NCBI GenBank assembly: GCA_025617375.2
Contig: JAMYGW020000001.1
Span: 1,116,001-1,180,000, forward strand
Reading direction: 5' to 3'
Length of the DNA stretch: 64,000 nucleotides
Origin: Acarospora socialis
Lineage: Eukaryota; Ascomycota; Lecanoromycetes; Acarosporales; Acarosporaceae
Part shown: positions 21,421-32,380 of the stretch, one piece after another
Layout: every line of letters begins with the position of its first letter
How positions within the stretch are numbered: the first letter of the stretch is position 1
Notes under the pieces: generated by a model
Told to the model about the DNA's origin: nothing
Databases searched by the model: none
Seen by the model: the letters and a program-made list of their open reading frames with translations, nothing else
Translations under genes and position numbers: made by a program

Positions 21421-22734
21421 TTATGACTCCGATTCGGTGGACAGTTGACTATTGAACTGCACCCTAACCACGATGACTACAAGCACACATATATCGTCTG
21501 CCTTACCACCACGGAATCCTTCTTCGGGGTAGAGCTTCTGAACCTCTTTGGCAAACGGTCCATCCCGTTTCGTATTCATGCCCGCTGCTTTTGCATCTCT
21601 TGTGATGGCAGTCGCGATGAGACTCTGGAGCGTTTCATCGTCCTGCGTAGTATCGCCGGCCTTACCAGTCCCCCCAGGCTGTGTCAATCGGCGTAGGTGC
21701 TTTGACCCCGCCATCCCAGTGGAGCCAACAGACTTCCAACCCCTGAAAGTCGTCATGAAGCGACTTACTGTCCATAGAATCTCCTGTGGACTGATGTTAT
21801 CCCACACTCCATCTGTGGCAAACACCAGCACATCTCCATGCTTCACATCATGGTGCGTGACGCTAGCATCTCGAGGCAGATCACGCAGTGGGGCGCCTCC
21901 GAACACCGCAGCCTGAGCAAGCATCCGTGGTGGAATCACTGATAGCTGGTATGGGGTGTTGAAAGCATGCGTCTGCGGCTCAGAGTAGTGGTGGACGGCA
22001 TTTGACCGGAGAAGAATATAGCCCGAGTCTCCCAGGCTGACGGCGCACTGTCAGATAGGTAAAGAGATCCCCAACAACATCAACGCTTACTTTGCTATCT
22101 CTACGCTACCGTCTCCTCTCGCGATACCGATACACGCAGTGCTGCCACCTGCGACAACGGTTTCATCTTCGACTATCTTCTCGTAGCCCATCTCCATCAA
22201 ACGCTTCGCCGTGAGCCCGGTCGAAACCTTGAAGTCGTGCGCACTCTCCGCAACGTAGTTGCAGAAGCCGTGAGAAAAGTCTGCTGAGTCGACCCCGGAG
22301 TCGGCCCAGCCGCCAACCCCGTCTGCGACTCCAAAGGCCACCGTATCGCTTTCCGAGACTTTGCTGACGAAGAACGCATCTTGCCCACTGTTGGGCCGTT
22401 TCTTTGTCACCGGTTTGTTATTTTTCGAGTATTGCGGCTTTGGCTGGCCAGGAGTCGACCAGTCGAAGTTGTAGACATTCCTGTCAGGGAGGAAGCGTTG
22501 ACCTTTGCCTGAGAAGGCGGCCGAAATGTGGTATTGGAAGCCGTGTAGTTCACTCCTAGGCTTCTCGTTCTCCGCTGTATGGTATGGCCTTGAACGAGTG
22601 GAATTGCAAGGACTATGAAGTGTATATGATAGCCTTAACAATGGTGGTCGTTGCGGTCTAAGTGGTATTCGCTGCAACAGATATGAGATTTGAACACAGG
22701 ACCGTGCCCAAGCATGGAGTCTTAACAGTTCCAT
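21421..22734 (-). CDS. PTC7: PP2C-type protein phosphatase, PTC7-like (mitochondrial)
   Basis: Complement of join(21421..22036, 22091..22734), 419 aa; the 54-bp intron (GTAAGC...GTCAG) sits inside the motif ANLGDSG, which splicing rebuilds. PP2C metal-binding motifs are present: GVADGVGGWADSGVD, GGSTACIGIA, ANLGDSGYILLRS, VLVFATDGVWDNIS and ADDICVLVV, with the conserved aspartates that hold two Mn/Mg ions. The Arg-rich, acid-poor N-terminus (about 1-50) looks like a mitochondrial targeting signal, matching Ptc7, which dephosphorylates mitochondrial proteins including coenzyme Q synthesis factors in yeast. It diverges from PRP4 with a shared 456-bp upstream region. Confidence 0.85.
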
Positions 22735-23190
22735 CTATAAACTATATACATGTAGCCCTTGGGTCCGAAGGCATGGTCTCGAGGATTCTTTTGGGTGCAC
22801 TGAGCAAGAGTGTGGTCAGTTTATGGCCTAGTTTTCGCCGAGCAATCCAGCGGCCATACCCCAACTCACAATGATATCATAGTTGGACTTGAACACGGCT
22901 GCCATAGGATATCCTCATTGCATTCATCCAGAGTGCAGGTTATAAGCTGGCATCAACAAAGAATTGTTCTGGAATTACCTATAGATCGTCTGGTTAATGT
23001 TCCATGACGGAAGAAAAAGATCGCTTGAAGACCCTACGTAGGCCCGCATCTGATGGCTTCACCTTCCCACAACGAGATTAACCTTTCCTTGCACAACCAC
23101 CAGATCAAACGTACAAATCCGTAACCACAGATATCAGACCTAGTTCAAGACAGCTCAAATCCTTGGACCTTTGTCAACACAGTCAAGATA
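22735..23190. other. Divergent promoter region PTC7/PRP4
   Basis: 456 bp between two start codons pointing away from each other. It must contain both promoters; no particular binding site was identified. Confidence 0.5.
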
Positions 23191-24971
23191 ATGCACCCGG
23201 CGCGGCAGGCCTACGTGGAAGAGGAGCAGTCTGAGGTGAGAGAGCTCCCTATACTCCCCACCTACAGCGCAATGGCAATATTCACAGCTTCTCTCAGAGA
23301 CTAGCCTCTGCAGGGCCTCGGCACCGGCGTCGGGAAAGGCTGAAAGGATGACTGACTGATGGAGATGGCTACTGCAATAGGACACAGATATGGGGGTCGA
23401 TCTGGCAAACATACGTACGTGAAATGCCCACAAGCTTACAGACACCAATTGAGGACCCCTCACGCTGACGTGCTACCGTCACAGCGCTTGACCGTGACTA
23501 CTTGCTGCCCTCTGCCACCGCCGGCGTAGCACCCGAAAAGGCCTCCGCCATCCTCTCACAATTCTCGCGCCGAAGACGCGCAGCCGCAATCGCAGTACCG
23601 ACGGACGATGGGCGGGTCAAGACACGGTTACGAGAGCTTGGGGAACCGATCACGCTGTTCGGCGAAGGGCCGGGAGATAGACGGGATCGACTACGAGAGC
23701 TCCTTACGGAGCAGGCTGAACAGGACGGGCACGGAGATGGCGAAGGGGATACACGGATGCAGGATGCTGGGCAGGACGACGGCGTGCAAGCGGAGCAAGA
23801 GGAGGAATTCTATACCGAGGGTATGCAGGAATTGCTGCAGGCTCGAAAAGCCATTGCGCGGTACTCGTTGCCTAGAGCCAGGGACCGGATAGCTAGCCAA
23901 AAGGCAGAGTCGTCTATACCGCTCAGAACACATATAAAGCACCGGAAAGCGATCAAGGAACGATTACAAGGCTTTGATCTCTTTGGGACGCAAATTGCTG
24001 GGGACAGGCCTATCAGCATCGCGCGCTTCTCTCCTAATGGAGAGATCATAGCGGCTGGGAATTGGGGAGGTGGCATCAAGCTTTTAGATGTGCCAAACCT
24101 TGAAGAGAAGAAGGTACTCCGAGGTCACACTGATCGCGTTGGGGGCATCAGCTGGTATCCCGGCGCGACCCTGCCAGGCACCACAGTCTCCGAGGATGCA
24201 GTCAATCTCGCGTCTAGCGGCGGAGAGGGGAATGTGCATCTCTGGTCACTGAGCAAAGACACACCCATCTCCACCCTATCCGGCCATACTGCACGTGTTT
24301 GCAGGGTGGAGTTCCACCCATCAGGTCAGTATCTAGCTTCGGCAAGCTACGACACGACATGGCGACTTTGGGACGTCAACACCACAACCGAGCTGTTGCT
24401 CCAAGAGGGACACTCGCGAGAAGTGTATGCGCTGAGTTTCAATACCGATGGGTCTCTGCTGGCGAGCGCGGGCTTGGACAGCATAGGGAGGATATGGGAT
24501 TTGCGCACCGGACGCACGGTCATGATTCTCGACGGGCACATTCGAGAAATATACGCTCTGGACTGGGGCGTCGACGGGCATCGTCTGCTCTCAGGATCGG
24601 GAGACGGATGGGTCAAGTGCTGGGATGTGCGGATGGTACGTGGCGTGGGTGGGGTCGGTGCCCACCGTGGCGTGGTGTCCGACCTTCGCTGGTTCAAAGG
24701 GACAGATAACCCAACGAATGGAATCATGCCGGAGAAAGACGAGAAGGGTGACACAAAGCCGAAGAAATCTGGGACTTTTTTCGTGTCGAGTGGGTTCGAT
24801 AAGAACGTCAATATCTTCTCTGCCGACGACTGGGCGCTGGCCAAAACGCTGAGCGGGCATTCTGGTAATGTGCTCAGTGTCGATGTAAGTGCTGACGGGA
24901 AATGGATTGCAAGTAGCGGTCACGACCGGACCGTGAAGCTTTGGGGGAGGGAAGATGGGCAAGGGATATGA
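23191..24971 (+). CDS. PRP4: U4/U6 snRNP protein Prp4 (WD40)
   Basis: Join 23191..23235, 23381..23414, 23485..24971; 521 aa. Exon 1 (MHPARQAYVEEEQSE) and a 34-nt exon 2 (DTDMGVDLANI) lead in frame into LDRDYLLPSATAG, a conserved Prp4 block. Residues about 56-95 (VPTDDGRVKTRLRELGEPITLFGEG, RRDRLRELL) are the Prp4/splicing-factor motif. Seven WD40 repeats follow, several ending in WD or LW (GNVHLWSL, TTWRLWDV, GRIWDLRTG, WVKCWDVR, RTVKLWGRED). Prp4 binds Prp3 in the U4/U6-U5 tri-snRNP needed for spliceosome activation. The short exons are inferred from splice sites and frame, so the 5' end is less certain than the body. Confidence 0.9.
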
Positions 24972-25689
24972 TGTACCCAGCATTCAGTATAGATACACTC
25001 GGTCTAGCCCCAATATTGGTGTGGTTTCACTGGCTGGACGGCACTGTACCAACTTTTGTATACTCGTCCAAACACTTTCACGCTTCATGTAGCCCTTGAT
25101 GTCAACGTACTTCAAGTCCAAATCACTGTTTCATTCCTTAACCGACTATCAGGCCTTGAAGTTCCATGATCCACCCATGTTATTCACGCACAGAAGTTCC
25201 TTCTTGTCGCCGGTGTTCAGTTTGCACGAGACTGCTCTATACAAGACCTTGAATTGGGACTTCTTTCGAATGAACTGAGTGAGACTAGTGATTGAGTCTC
25301 ATACATTCTAAATAATGCTTCTCAATGGCTCCCTTAGCCAGCAAATCTATTCTATGATTCTCGAAGCTTCGCCATTTAGTGACATACAAAGGGCCTTGAA
25401 CACAATAGCAGTAGTCGGGAACTACGTCTTGCCACAACCGTCCACGTTGACTAAACTCGATCTCAGCTTCACCTTCGCCAATTCAGTGCTGCTGACAACG
25501 GTGTTGCCGGAAATAGATATGCCTACAGAGTGTATCAACAGGTACGAGCTCAGCATGATGATAGACGGTCCACATACCAAACATAGTGATTGCGTGCTTG
25601 CTGTGTGTGGAGGACCTCAGCTCCCACAATCGTCAGAGAGAAAATAGAGAGCGACAAGGAAAGGCAGTTGCGTAATGGTCAACGATAAC
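24972..25689. other. Convergent intergenic region
   Basis: About 720 bp between PRP4 and the membrane protein gene (3' ends face each other). A 110-codon ORF (25315-25647) has no signal, domain or splice context, so it is not called. Confidence 0.5.
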
Positions 25690-27883
25690 TCAGTAGTTAT
25701 TTAACGAGTGAAAAATCCAGGGTTTGTGAAGCCAAATTCCCACTGGCGCAAGTAGTAAGAATAAAACAAAGTATGGGACGTAGGGTGATAATTTATGCTG
25801 CACATCTTTCCGGATTCGCAGCGCTCGTAAAAGCTTCGAAACCTCGTTTCCATAATCTTCCACGAACAGAAAGAAGAGGGTATATGTAGGTAATGGCAAG
25901 AAAATAATAAGAGTTTCACGACCGTAGCGCCTCATCGCATACAGAAAATCGGGTAAGGAGGCAAATGCAACAACGACTACCATAAAGATGAACACAAGAA
26001 TGAGGAGGATTGAAAGTCGAAACCATGTATATTGATAGAAGTCTCGATGATAGGAAGTGTTAGCCATTCTATTTGTTGATGCCTCAACAACGAAAGATTC
26101 CACATCCGTCATGCCTAACGCACTGCGAGAGAGCATTGAAGTCGTTCGAGGATGATTGTCAGCAGTACCGCTTGGTGTCGCAGAGCCTAGCTCACTGCCG
26201 GCCCTTGAGACTGACGCGATTGCAGTACCCGTATCACCATTTGCGGAACCTAGCACATGGGTTGGGCTTAAAGTGATGGCCTGAGTCGAATTTCTGTTTA
26301 TGGAGTTTGTGGTCCGGCGACTGATATCGCGTGCACCACTTTGTGTGTTTCTGAGATCATCGGCTTCGGAAGCGCTGTCTCTCAAGAGCTCTAGACATGA
26401 GTCAGTAACGTCTTTCTAAATATCACCCCTGTATTATGAACAGTTGGCAAACCTCGAGGAGACACTTGTTGCCTAGACCGCAGATACAAAGTGTTACAAG
26501 AAACCGAACTGGAGACCCTTGAATTTCAGGAATAACATAAACAGAATCATTCTATTTACTCACCATAAGATATCTCTCCCATGGCAAGTAATGGAAGCAT
26601 TAACAGTAAGACTGGCATCCACTGGCCAAACCCCCAATAGTCCTCTGCTGATAACGTATCACCATAACTAAGATGGATAAAATCTCGAGTCCAGTGTAGA
26701 CGGAGGGTGCCCCATGCCAGAGCATAGATAAGCCATTTGATCTGTGATAAGAATGTATCAGCCATTGAAAGCAGAGAAATAGTCAATTGTTATACTATAT
26801 AGCACATGAAAAGAACGTCTTTTAGTGAATATACGAGGACAAACACCCAATCTCCGCCCGATATCCCTAGTATAGAACTGGTACGCACCTCCCAAACCAT
26901 AGACTCTTGTATATCTAAAATGGCCTTTAACATGACATACACTCCGAGAAGAATCTCGTGTAGGGGGTTCCAGACGGAACTTGCACCATCGATCCTTGCT
27001 CGGCGATTCAGCTCATCTAACCACCTCTTCAGCAAGTCACCAGGCTTAGACCGTATCCATCGTCCAGTAAATTCAGAACCCTTCTTGGAAAATTTGATGA
27101 TCCTGGTGACGAAGCTGGCAAACAAAACCAGGAGAGAGAAGACCATTGATAACGTGTTCCAGTTTTCCATCGAGTACCAAGCGTCGTTCCAGCCCCAGGC
27201 TAACACGTCGAAGAAGCACTGCGCAGGCACTCCAAATCCCACTCCCCAGAGAAGACTTCCAGTTGGTACCAAAGCGGCTCCGAGCGGCATGACGGTAGCA
27301 AGCATCAAAGCTGCCCTCCAACTTCCGATCAGCGGGTTGTCACGGAAGTATTGGTATAGGATAGTCAGAGTTGTCAGGTGAGTTACCGACGAGAACCAAG
27401 CCAGGTGGACGACAATGTCCCAGTGGTAAGACGACAGGCCACACTTAAGCTGAGAGTAGCCTGCTGACAGTATGGCGATGCCGGTCACGACTTGCTGATC
27501 ACTGAACATGAGGATCCCTTTCCGCAATGCAACGCCCCACTTCTTGCTGGGACGCCGCCCAATCTTCCGCCATATAAGATCGATTATTCCGCGATCAATT
27601 GGGTTTGTAAGAGGTTCCGGGCCACAGTCGAGAAGATAGTGGATGAGGACTAAGGTTAAAGTCATGTAGGCCGTGGCCATGAAACCTATGAGTACCTGGT
27701 CATAGTAAAATCGTCAGTAAAGCACGTTCTTAAGAGATTCCTTAGCTTTCTAAATGCCTTGATGTTTTATTGACAACGAATGAAACACGCACTTACACCA
27801 AGCCCAGATATATCAGGGTTCGGTGCTACCGGCAATGCTTCGTCGGTCAAACTGGGGCACTGCGCGTGAGTACGGTTAGCCAT
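25690..27883 (-). CDS. Multi-pass membrane protein of unknown function (fungal family)
   Basis: Proposed complement of join(25690..26388, 26453..26472, 26564..26741, 26889..27695, 27797..27883), 596 aa. Exon 1 (MANRTHAQCPSL...PNPDISGLG) joins VLIGFMATAYMTLTL. At least seven hydrophobic helices follow, e.g. TLVLIHYLL, VVTGIAILSAGYSQL, AALMLATVMPLGAALV, TLSMVFSLLVLFASFV and MPVLLLMLPLLAMGEISYG; a Ser/Thr-rich loop precedes two last helices (LSILLILVFIFMVVVVAF, FVLFLLLAPVGIWL). The CGL...W..W pattern and the PNPD-GLG start are common in uncharacterised fungal plasma-membrane proteins. The 20-nt exon and the last acceptor are the weakest parts of the model. No enzymatic motif seen. Confidence 0.7.
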
Positions 27884-28642
27884 GCCGTGAGTTAACAAGC
27901 AGAGTGTGTTGCAGTACCAACATGATCAGTTATAACCAACTCTAGATGTTAGGCTGCACTCCGTGCAACATCGATACAGCCCCAATTGGAGGGGCCGTCA
28001 GCCCCAGAGTCGAAGCGCGGCAACATGTTTCGAGCGATTAATCAACGCATGAAGGCCTCCCACATCGAAATATCAGAGGCCAGAATGTTTTCTCCCAACC
28101 ATCAATCCAGGCTGGGTTGGTAGATATCAGTACGTACGGAGTACTCCAAACAGAATAAGACATAATCTTTCTTTATAACAGAACAACCGCACAAACAAAT
28201 TCTGATTTGCATATTCAGAATGTAATAGAGCTGACAAAAGACAGACACTGTTAGCTATTAGAAGCACTGCATTCTGATGAGACCCAGAGATACAAAGTGT
28301 GAAATCTGGTCGCAGAGATCTGGCAGATTGAGAATCTCAAAATAGATCACAGAATATACCGAGTATTACTGAACCAAAATTTCAATGGCTTTTGTGCCAC
28401 TGTACTGTGAACGTGAGCATCAGTTGAAATCAGTCAGGTCTGTTAGATTCTAGACTCGCATCTTAAAGTTGTGTATCTGGTTGTTGTAGTATGGTGAGAG
28501 ATTAAATCTCAAAGGAATTTTACGGAGTTCCTAACACTGATATGCGTAGACGTCATAGCTCTGTGAGGCTCATATCAGGGTAATGAACGAAGTGATCCTG
28601 AGCACACGAACAATCTCCACGGCGCTTCATCCCTGATCCACG
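27884..28642. other. Divergent promoter region with a TACGGAGTAC motif
   Basis: About 760 AT-richer bp between the membrane protein gene (minus) and JAC1 (plus). It carries the near-palindrome TACGGAGTACTCC at 28135-28147. No gene seen. Confidence 0.5.
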
Positions 28643-29410
28643 ATGCGCAGTTCAGCAATGCGAAGCGCCAGGCGGTTACAAGCCTGCAACACGTCGGCTC
28701 TCTCAGCCTCATCACGACCGCACAATCCGCCTGGCGCCCCATGCCTCCTCCTTGCCCCACCACAACGCCCCAACACCACCACCCAACGCTGGGCCTCGAC
28801 CTCCACCTCCACCTCAACGACGACCTCCGCTTCCACGCCAAACCCCACCCTTACAAAAACCAAACACCCCCGGCCACAAACCCACTACGACCTCTTCCCG
28901 ACCACCCTTCCCTCAGGCCCACCCCCCACCGGCCCCTTCGCCATCCCCCTCCGCGCCCTCCGCGCCGAATACCTGCGCCTGCAAGCCGCCGCGCACCCCG
29001 ACCGCCACTCCGGGGCCGACAAAGCGCGCGCGGAAGGTCTCTCGGCCCTCATCAACGAAGCGTACAAGACGCTACAAGACCCGCTGCGACGGGCACAGTA
29101 CCTGTTATCGCTGCGGGGGATCGAAGTGGCGGAAGACGAGCGGGCGCGGACGGAGGACGCAGAACTGCTGATGGCGGTGATGGAGGCGCGGGAAGCGATT
29201 GAGGGGGCGGAGGGGGAAGAGGAGTTGGTTGGGATTCGGGAGGAGAATGAGGGACGGATTGAGGAGAGTGTGAGGGGGTTGGAGGAGGCGTTTGCGGAGG
29301 AGGATTTGGGGAGGGCGAGGGCGGAGGCGGTGAGGTTGCGGTATTGGGTTAACATTAGGGAAAGTTTGGATGCGTGGGAGAAGGGGAAGCCGATTGTGCT
29401 GATGCATTAG
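28643..29410 (+). CDS. JAC1: Mitochondrial J-domain co-chaperone Jac1/HscB
   Basis: Single exon, 255 aa. A Ser/Arg-rich N-terminus with no acidic residues for about 70 positions fits a mitochondrial presequence. The J domain spans about 80-160 (THYDLFP..., LRAEYLRLQAAAHPDRH), with the HPD motif at about 118 that activates Hsp70. The C-terminal HSCB-type three-helix region (DPLRRAQYLLSL, LLMAVMEAREAIE, RYWVNIRESLDAWEKG) binds the scaffold Isu in the family. Jac1 hands Fe-S clusters from Isu to the Ssq1-type Hsp70. Very GC-rich coding sequence gives long shadow ORFs in the other frames. Confidence 0.9.
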   Translation: MRSSAMRSARRLQACNTSALSASSRPHNPPGAPCLLLAPPQRPNTTTQRWASTSTSTSTTTSASTPNPTLTKTKHPRPQTHYDLFPTTLPSGPPPTGPFAIPLRALRAEYLRLQAAAHPDRHSGADKARAEGLSALINEAYKTLQDPLRRAQYLLSLRGIEVAEDERARTEDAELLMAVMEAREAIEGAEGEEELVGIREENEGRIEESVRGLEEAFAEEDLGRARAEAVRLRYWVNIRESLDAWEKGKPIVLMH

Positions 29411-29551
29411 GGTGGGGTTGTCTGGAAGAGGAGGGGGGGATGTTCGGGTGATGTGGGTATGGTGGTTGGGAAGCTATTATGGATCGGAAAAGAAGAGCTA
29501 TATGGCTAGAACTCGACTAGTATGACATTGTACCTCCCCAGGCAGAGAACG

Positions 29552-31758
29552 CTAGTATTTGAACCGGAAATCCAGCCGCCTGTTTCCTTCCTTCTCCCTC
29601 ATCGCGTTGTCCGCTTGGTACGCGGCCCTCTCCTCGACCGTCATTGACTTCCACACCTTCTCCTTCTTCCGATTGAACATCCTTAGCACTTCTCTTTGTA
29701 CGAGAAAGGTGGCTAAGGAAAGCGCGCAGATGGAGATCAGGACCTTGTTCCCCCGGTAATAGTACGGAGCGTCCTCTGCCCGGTAGATTTCTAGGAGACC
29801 ATGTCAGCGACCTGACCAATATGTATCATCTTAATGCATGAGACGTACGAGAACCGATTAAGGAACCAATCTGCACAATCACATTGTAGGTTGCGGCGGT
29901 GATGGCACGTTTCTTCACGTCGAAGGAGTTTTCGCTGATCCACGCAGAAACAATGGGGTGGAAATATGGGTCTTAGCCTTGGTATCAGCTCGCCTGTCAC
30001 AGCAGAGTAGCCAGGGGCAAAAGACTCACATCCGGAGATCATGGTGGTGATGGCAAAGCGGGCCCAATTCCTCCCTCCTGACGGAAGCGTGATCAGGGCC
30101 GCCAGCAGCGGCAACACCCAAAACTCGCCAAAGAAGCAGTGGAAAGTCCGCTCGCCGAAGTACTCGCTGCTGTATGCCAGCATAAGCATTAGGATGATCT
30201 GCAGCACCGCCGACGGGATCGACAGTAGATTGCTGTCGAATGTTGAAAATCCGATCCGCTTCAGTGTTAGGGATAGGTAGGCCTGTACAGGGGTTGCCGG
30301 AATATACGCCACAAGACCGATGAAGTAGAGACCCCACATGGAGGGATCACGCCATGCGTTGAGTATGTCACGAAACTTTGCGGGCTCTTTAAGAGCGGTG
30401 AGACCTTTGGCGGGGTCGTCACGGAGGAGCCGCTAGACGAGTAGTTAGTACCAGTGTCTACCAAAGATTTGGGAAGGGTGGGCGCGGACGTTAATCATAA
30501 TGACTTCCTGGCGTTCCGTGTACCATGGTTTACGCCAGATGGCACCCGTCGTACGTGTAGGCGAATAGGGCAGGTAGAAGTAGCTCTAAGGTTTCAGTTA
30601 CAACAGTCAGCTTGATCCCATATATTTCTGCCAGTCCAGAGAAGAAGGGTTGGCAGCGTACAATGAAGCCAATGACGACTGTGAGAAGACCCTCTAGCAG
30701 AAAGAGCCAGAACCAACCGGGCTTTCCAGCGACACCACGCATTTTGAGGATCCCTGCTGCGAGCAAGGAGGATATCACTCTTGCAATCTGAATGGGTTAG
30801 TATTGTTGCAAGCTGTTGTCGCTGGTGGAAAGAGTCTTACGTTGAGTGTCGACCAGAATGCTGCCAGCCGTACAGCAAGTTCTCTAGACTTGTAGAAATA
30901 GGTGGTGAACAAGATTGTGCCCGGAATGAAACCACCCTCACAAGCACCGATTAAGGCTCGGGTGATGTAAAAGCTGGCGCGACTGTTCATCCATGCCTGT
31001 CCCCAAGCTGAAAAAGTCAACACTTTGTTTACCGGCTTTAGGGCTGGAATACAGACAGACAGTCCCCCACAGCATCATCATCAATGGGAGAATCTGCTTG
31101 AAGCCGTAGCGTTTGATGAGAAGCTGGACCGGGAACTCGGCTGCCAGGAAGCACACGAGCTGAATTGTGGTCCCCTAACAGACGGTTAGCTGCAGGATAT
31201 GGGTTGACCTCGAGACATGCAGACAACCCACATTATTGTAATCGTTGCTGTTCATTTTCAGATCCGTGAGTAGATTGTCGGTCAAAGCATTCGACAAATT
31301 TCCCCGATCAAGCTGCAGACCAAAGAACTATTGCCTGTAAGTCGGTATGAGGTTCGAAAGCAGGTAGGGTATCAACAAACCATCAGACAGACCCAGCTCA
31401 ACAGGTACAGATCTGTCTTCCGAACCACTGCCGCCTCCTCGTTCGCTGTCCATGTCGCATTGGGATCCCAACGATGGACTCCTTCGTAGGATTCGTGAGG
31501 AGGAAGCGCATCTGCTAAATGCTCCTGTCCCACCGGATCGATCTCAACCAAGGATGCTATTCCCTTGTCTACACCTTTGCCATTGGGGTACGACAAGGAT
31601 TCGGCCATGCCACTCAATAAGGGTTCTTGAGCTTCTTCAATTTCTGGTGGAATTGAAGAGCCTGGAGAAAGGCTTCTGTGGAGGTCATCGGGAGAAATTA
31701 CCGACCTCATGTACGATCGATTCACCGAGGCAGCGGTGTCTTTGCGGAACGCTGCCAT
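29552..31758 (-). CDS. MFS transporter, Dal5/allantoate permease type (anion:cation symporter)
   Basis: Complement of nine exons: 29552..29790, 29849..29971, 30030..30432, 30490..30585, 30662..30787, 30841..31007, 31057..31174, 31232..31327, 31381..31758; 581 aa. All eight introns (49-76 bp) have GT...AG ends and keep frame. Family marks: FFGLQLDRGNLSNALTDNL in helix 1, AEFPVQLLIKRYG, RALIGACEGGFIPG, GWFWLFLLEGLLT, YFHPIVSAWISEN, and the C-terminal signature IYRAEDAPYYYRGN. About 12 membrane helices. This subfamily imports organic anions such as allantoate, nicotinate, tricarboxylates or sulfonates. It is divergently transcribed from a TauD-type dioxygenase 622 bp away, which hints that the transported compound may be that enzyme's substrate. 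Confidence 0.88.
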
Positions 31759-32380
31759 CCATGGATGTGGGGTAATCAGATCTTGGCCGTGTGTTCACTG
31801 GTGCATGCGGGGCCGCCAAAGATGACGGGAAGCTTGTTTCTACTGGAGAGTGACTTGAGTTCTTCCTTCCGTCATACACTCCCGCCCAAGTCTCGCAATC
31901 AATCAACCCTTGACTGATTGCACCTATAATCTAGGCATTATGCGCCTGAACCTTTGCCTCTGCTTATGCCTACTTTCATAGAAAATGAAACGTCGCGGAA
32001 CTTGGTAAGCAGCGGAACGAAAATTCAGGTAGAAGATAGAATCGAGATAGTTGCCAATGCGGACTATGAGCCGTGGCCCCCGCAATACCTTAGACTAAGG
32101 TTGACCTAATTGTTCCCTCCGCATCCTACGGCCGTATATAGCACGGATTGTCTTACCTAGTCGGGAAGTCAAAGCAGGACGTTGCAATACATTTCCCAAC
32201 TCTCGTATCATCTGGCACCGACCTGCAATCATACGTGTAGTAGTCATGAACGTAGACCTCTGTCGTCCAGTAGAAAGGGTATATAGTTTGGATGGAGCCT
32301 GATACCATCTCACTGCTCACCCCGCCGTTCTATGTGTTCATTGCCTGCTCACGTATATTGTTCGAACAAAAATCGAATCC
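31759..32380. other. Divergent promoter region shared by MFS transporter and TauD-like dioxygenase
   Basis: 622 bp between two outward-facing start codons. Co-regulation from here is an inference from layout. CGG/CCG-rich triplets are present near 32118-32135 (CTCCGCATCCTACGG), compatible with a Zn2Cys6-factor site, but this is not diagnostic. Confidence 0.45.

Noticed and set aside
25315-25647. 110-codon ORF between PRP4 and the membrane protein gene
   Set aside because: No features, no conserved-looking segment, and lies in a convergent 3' region.
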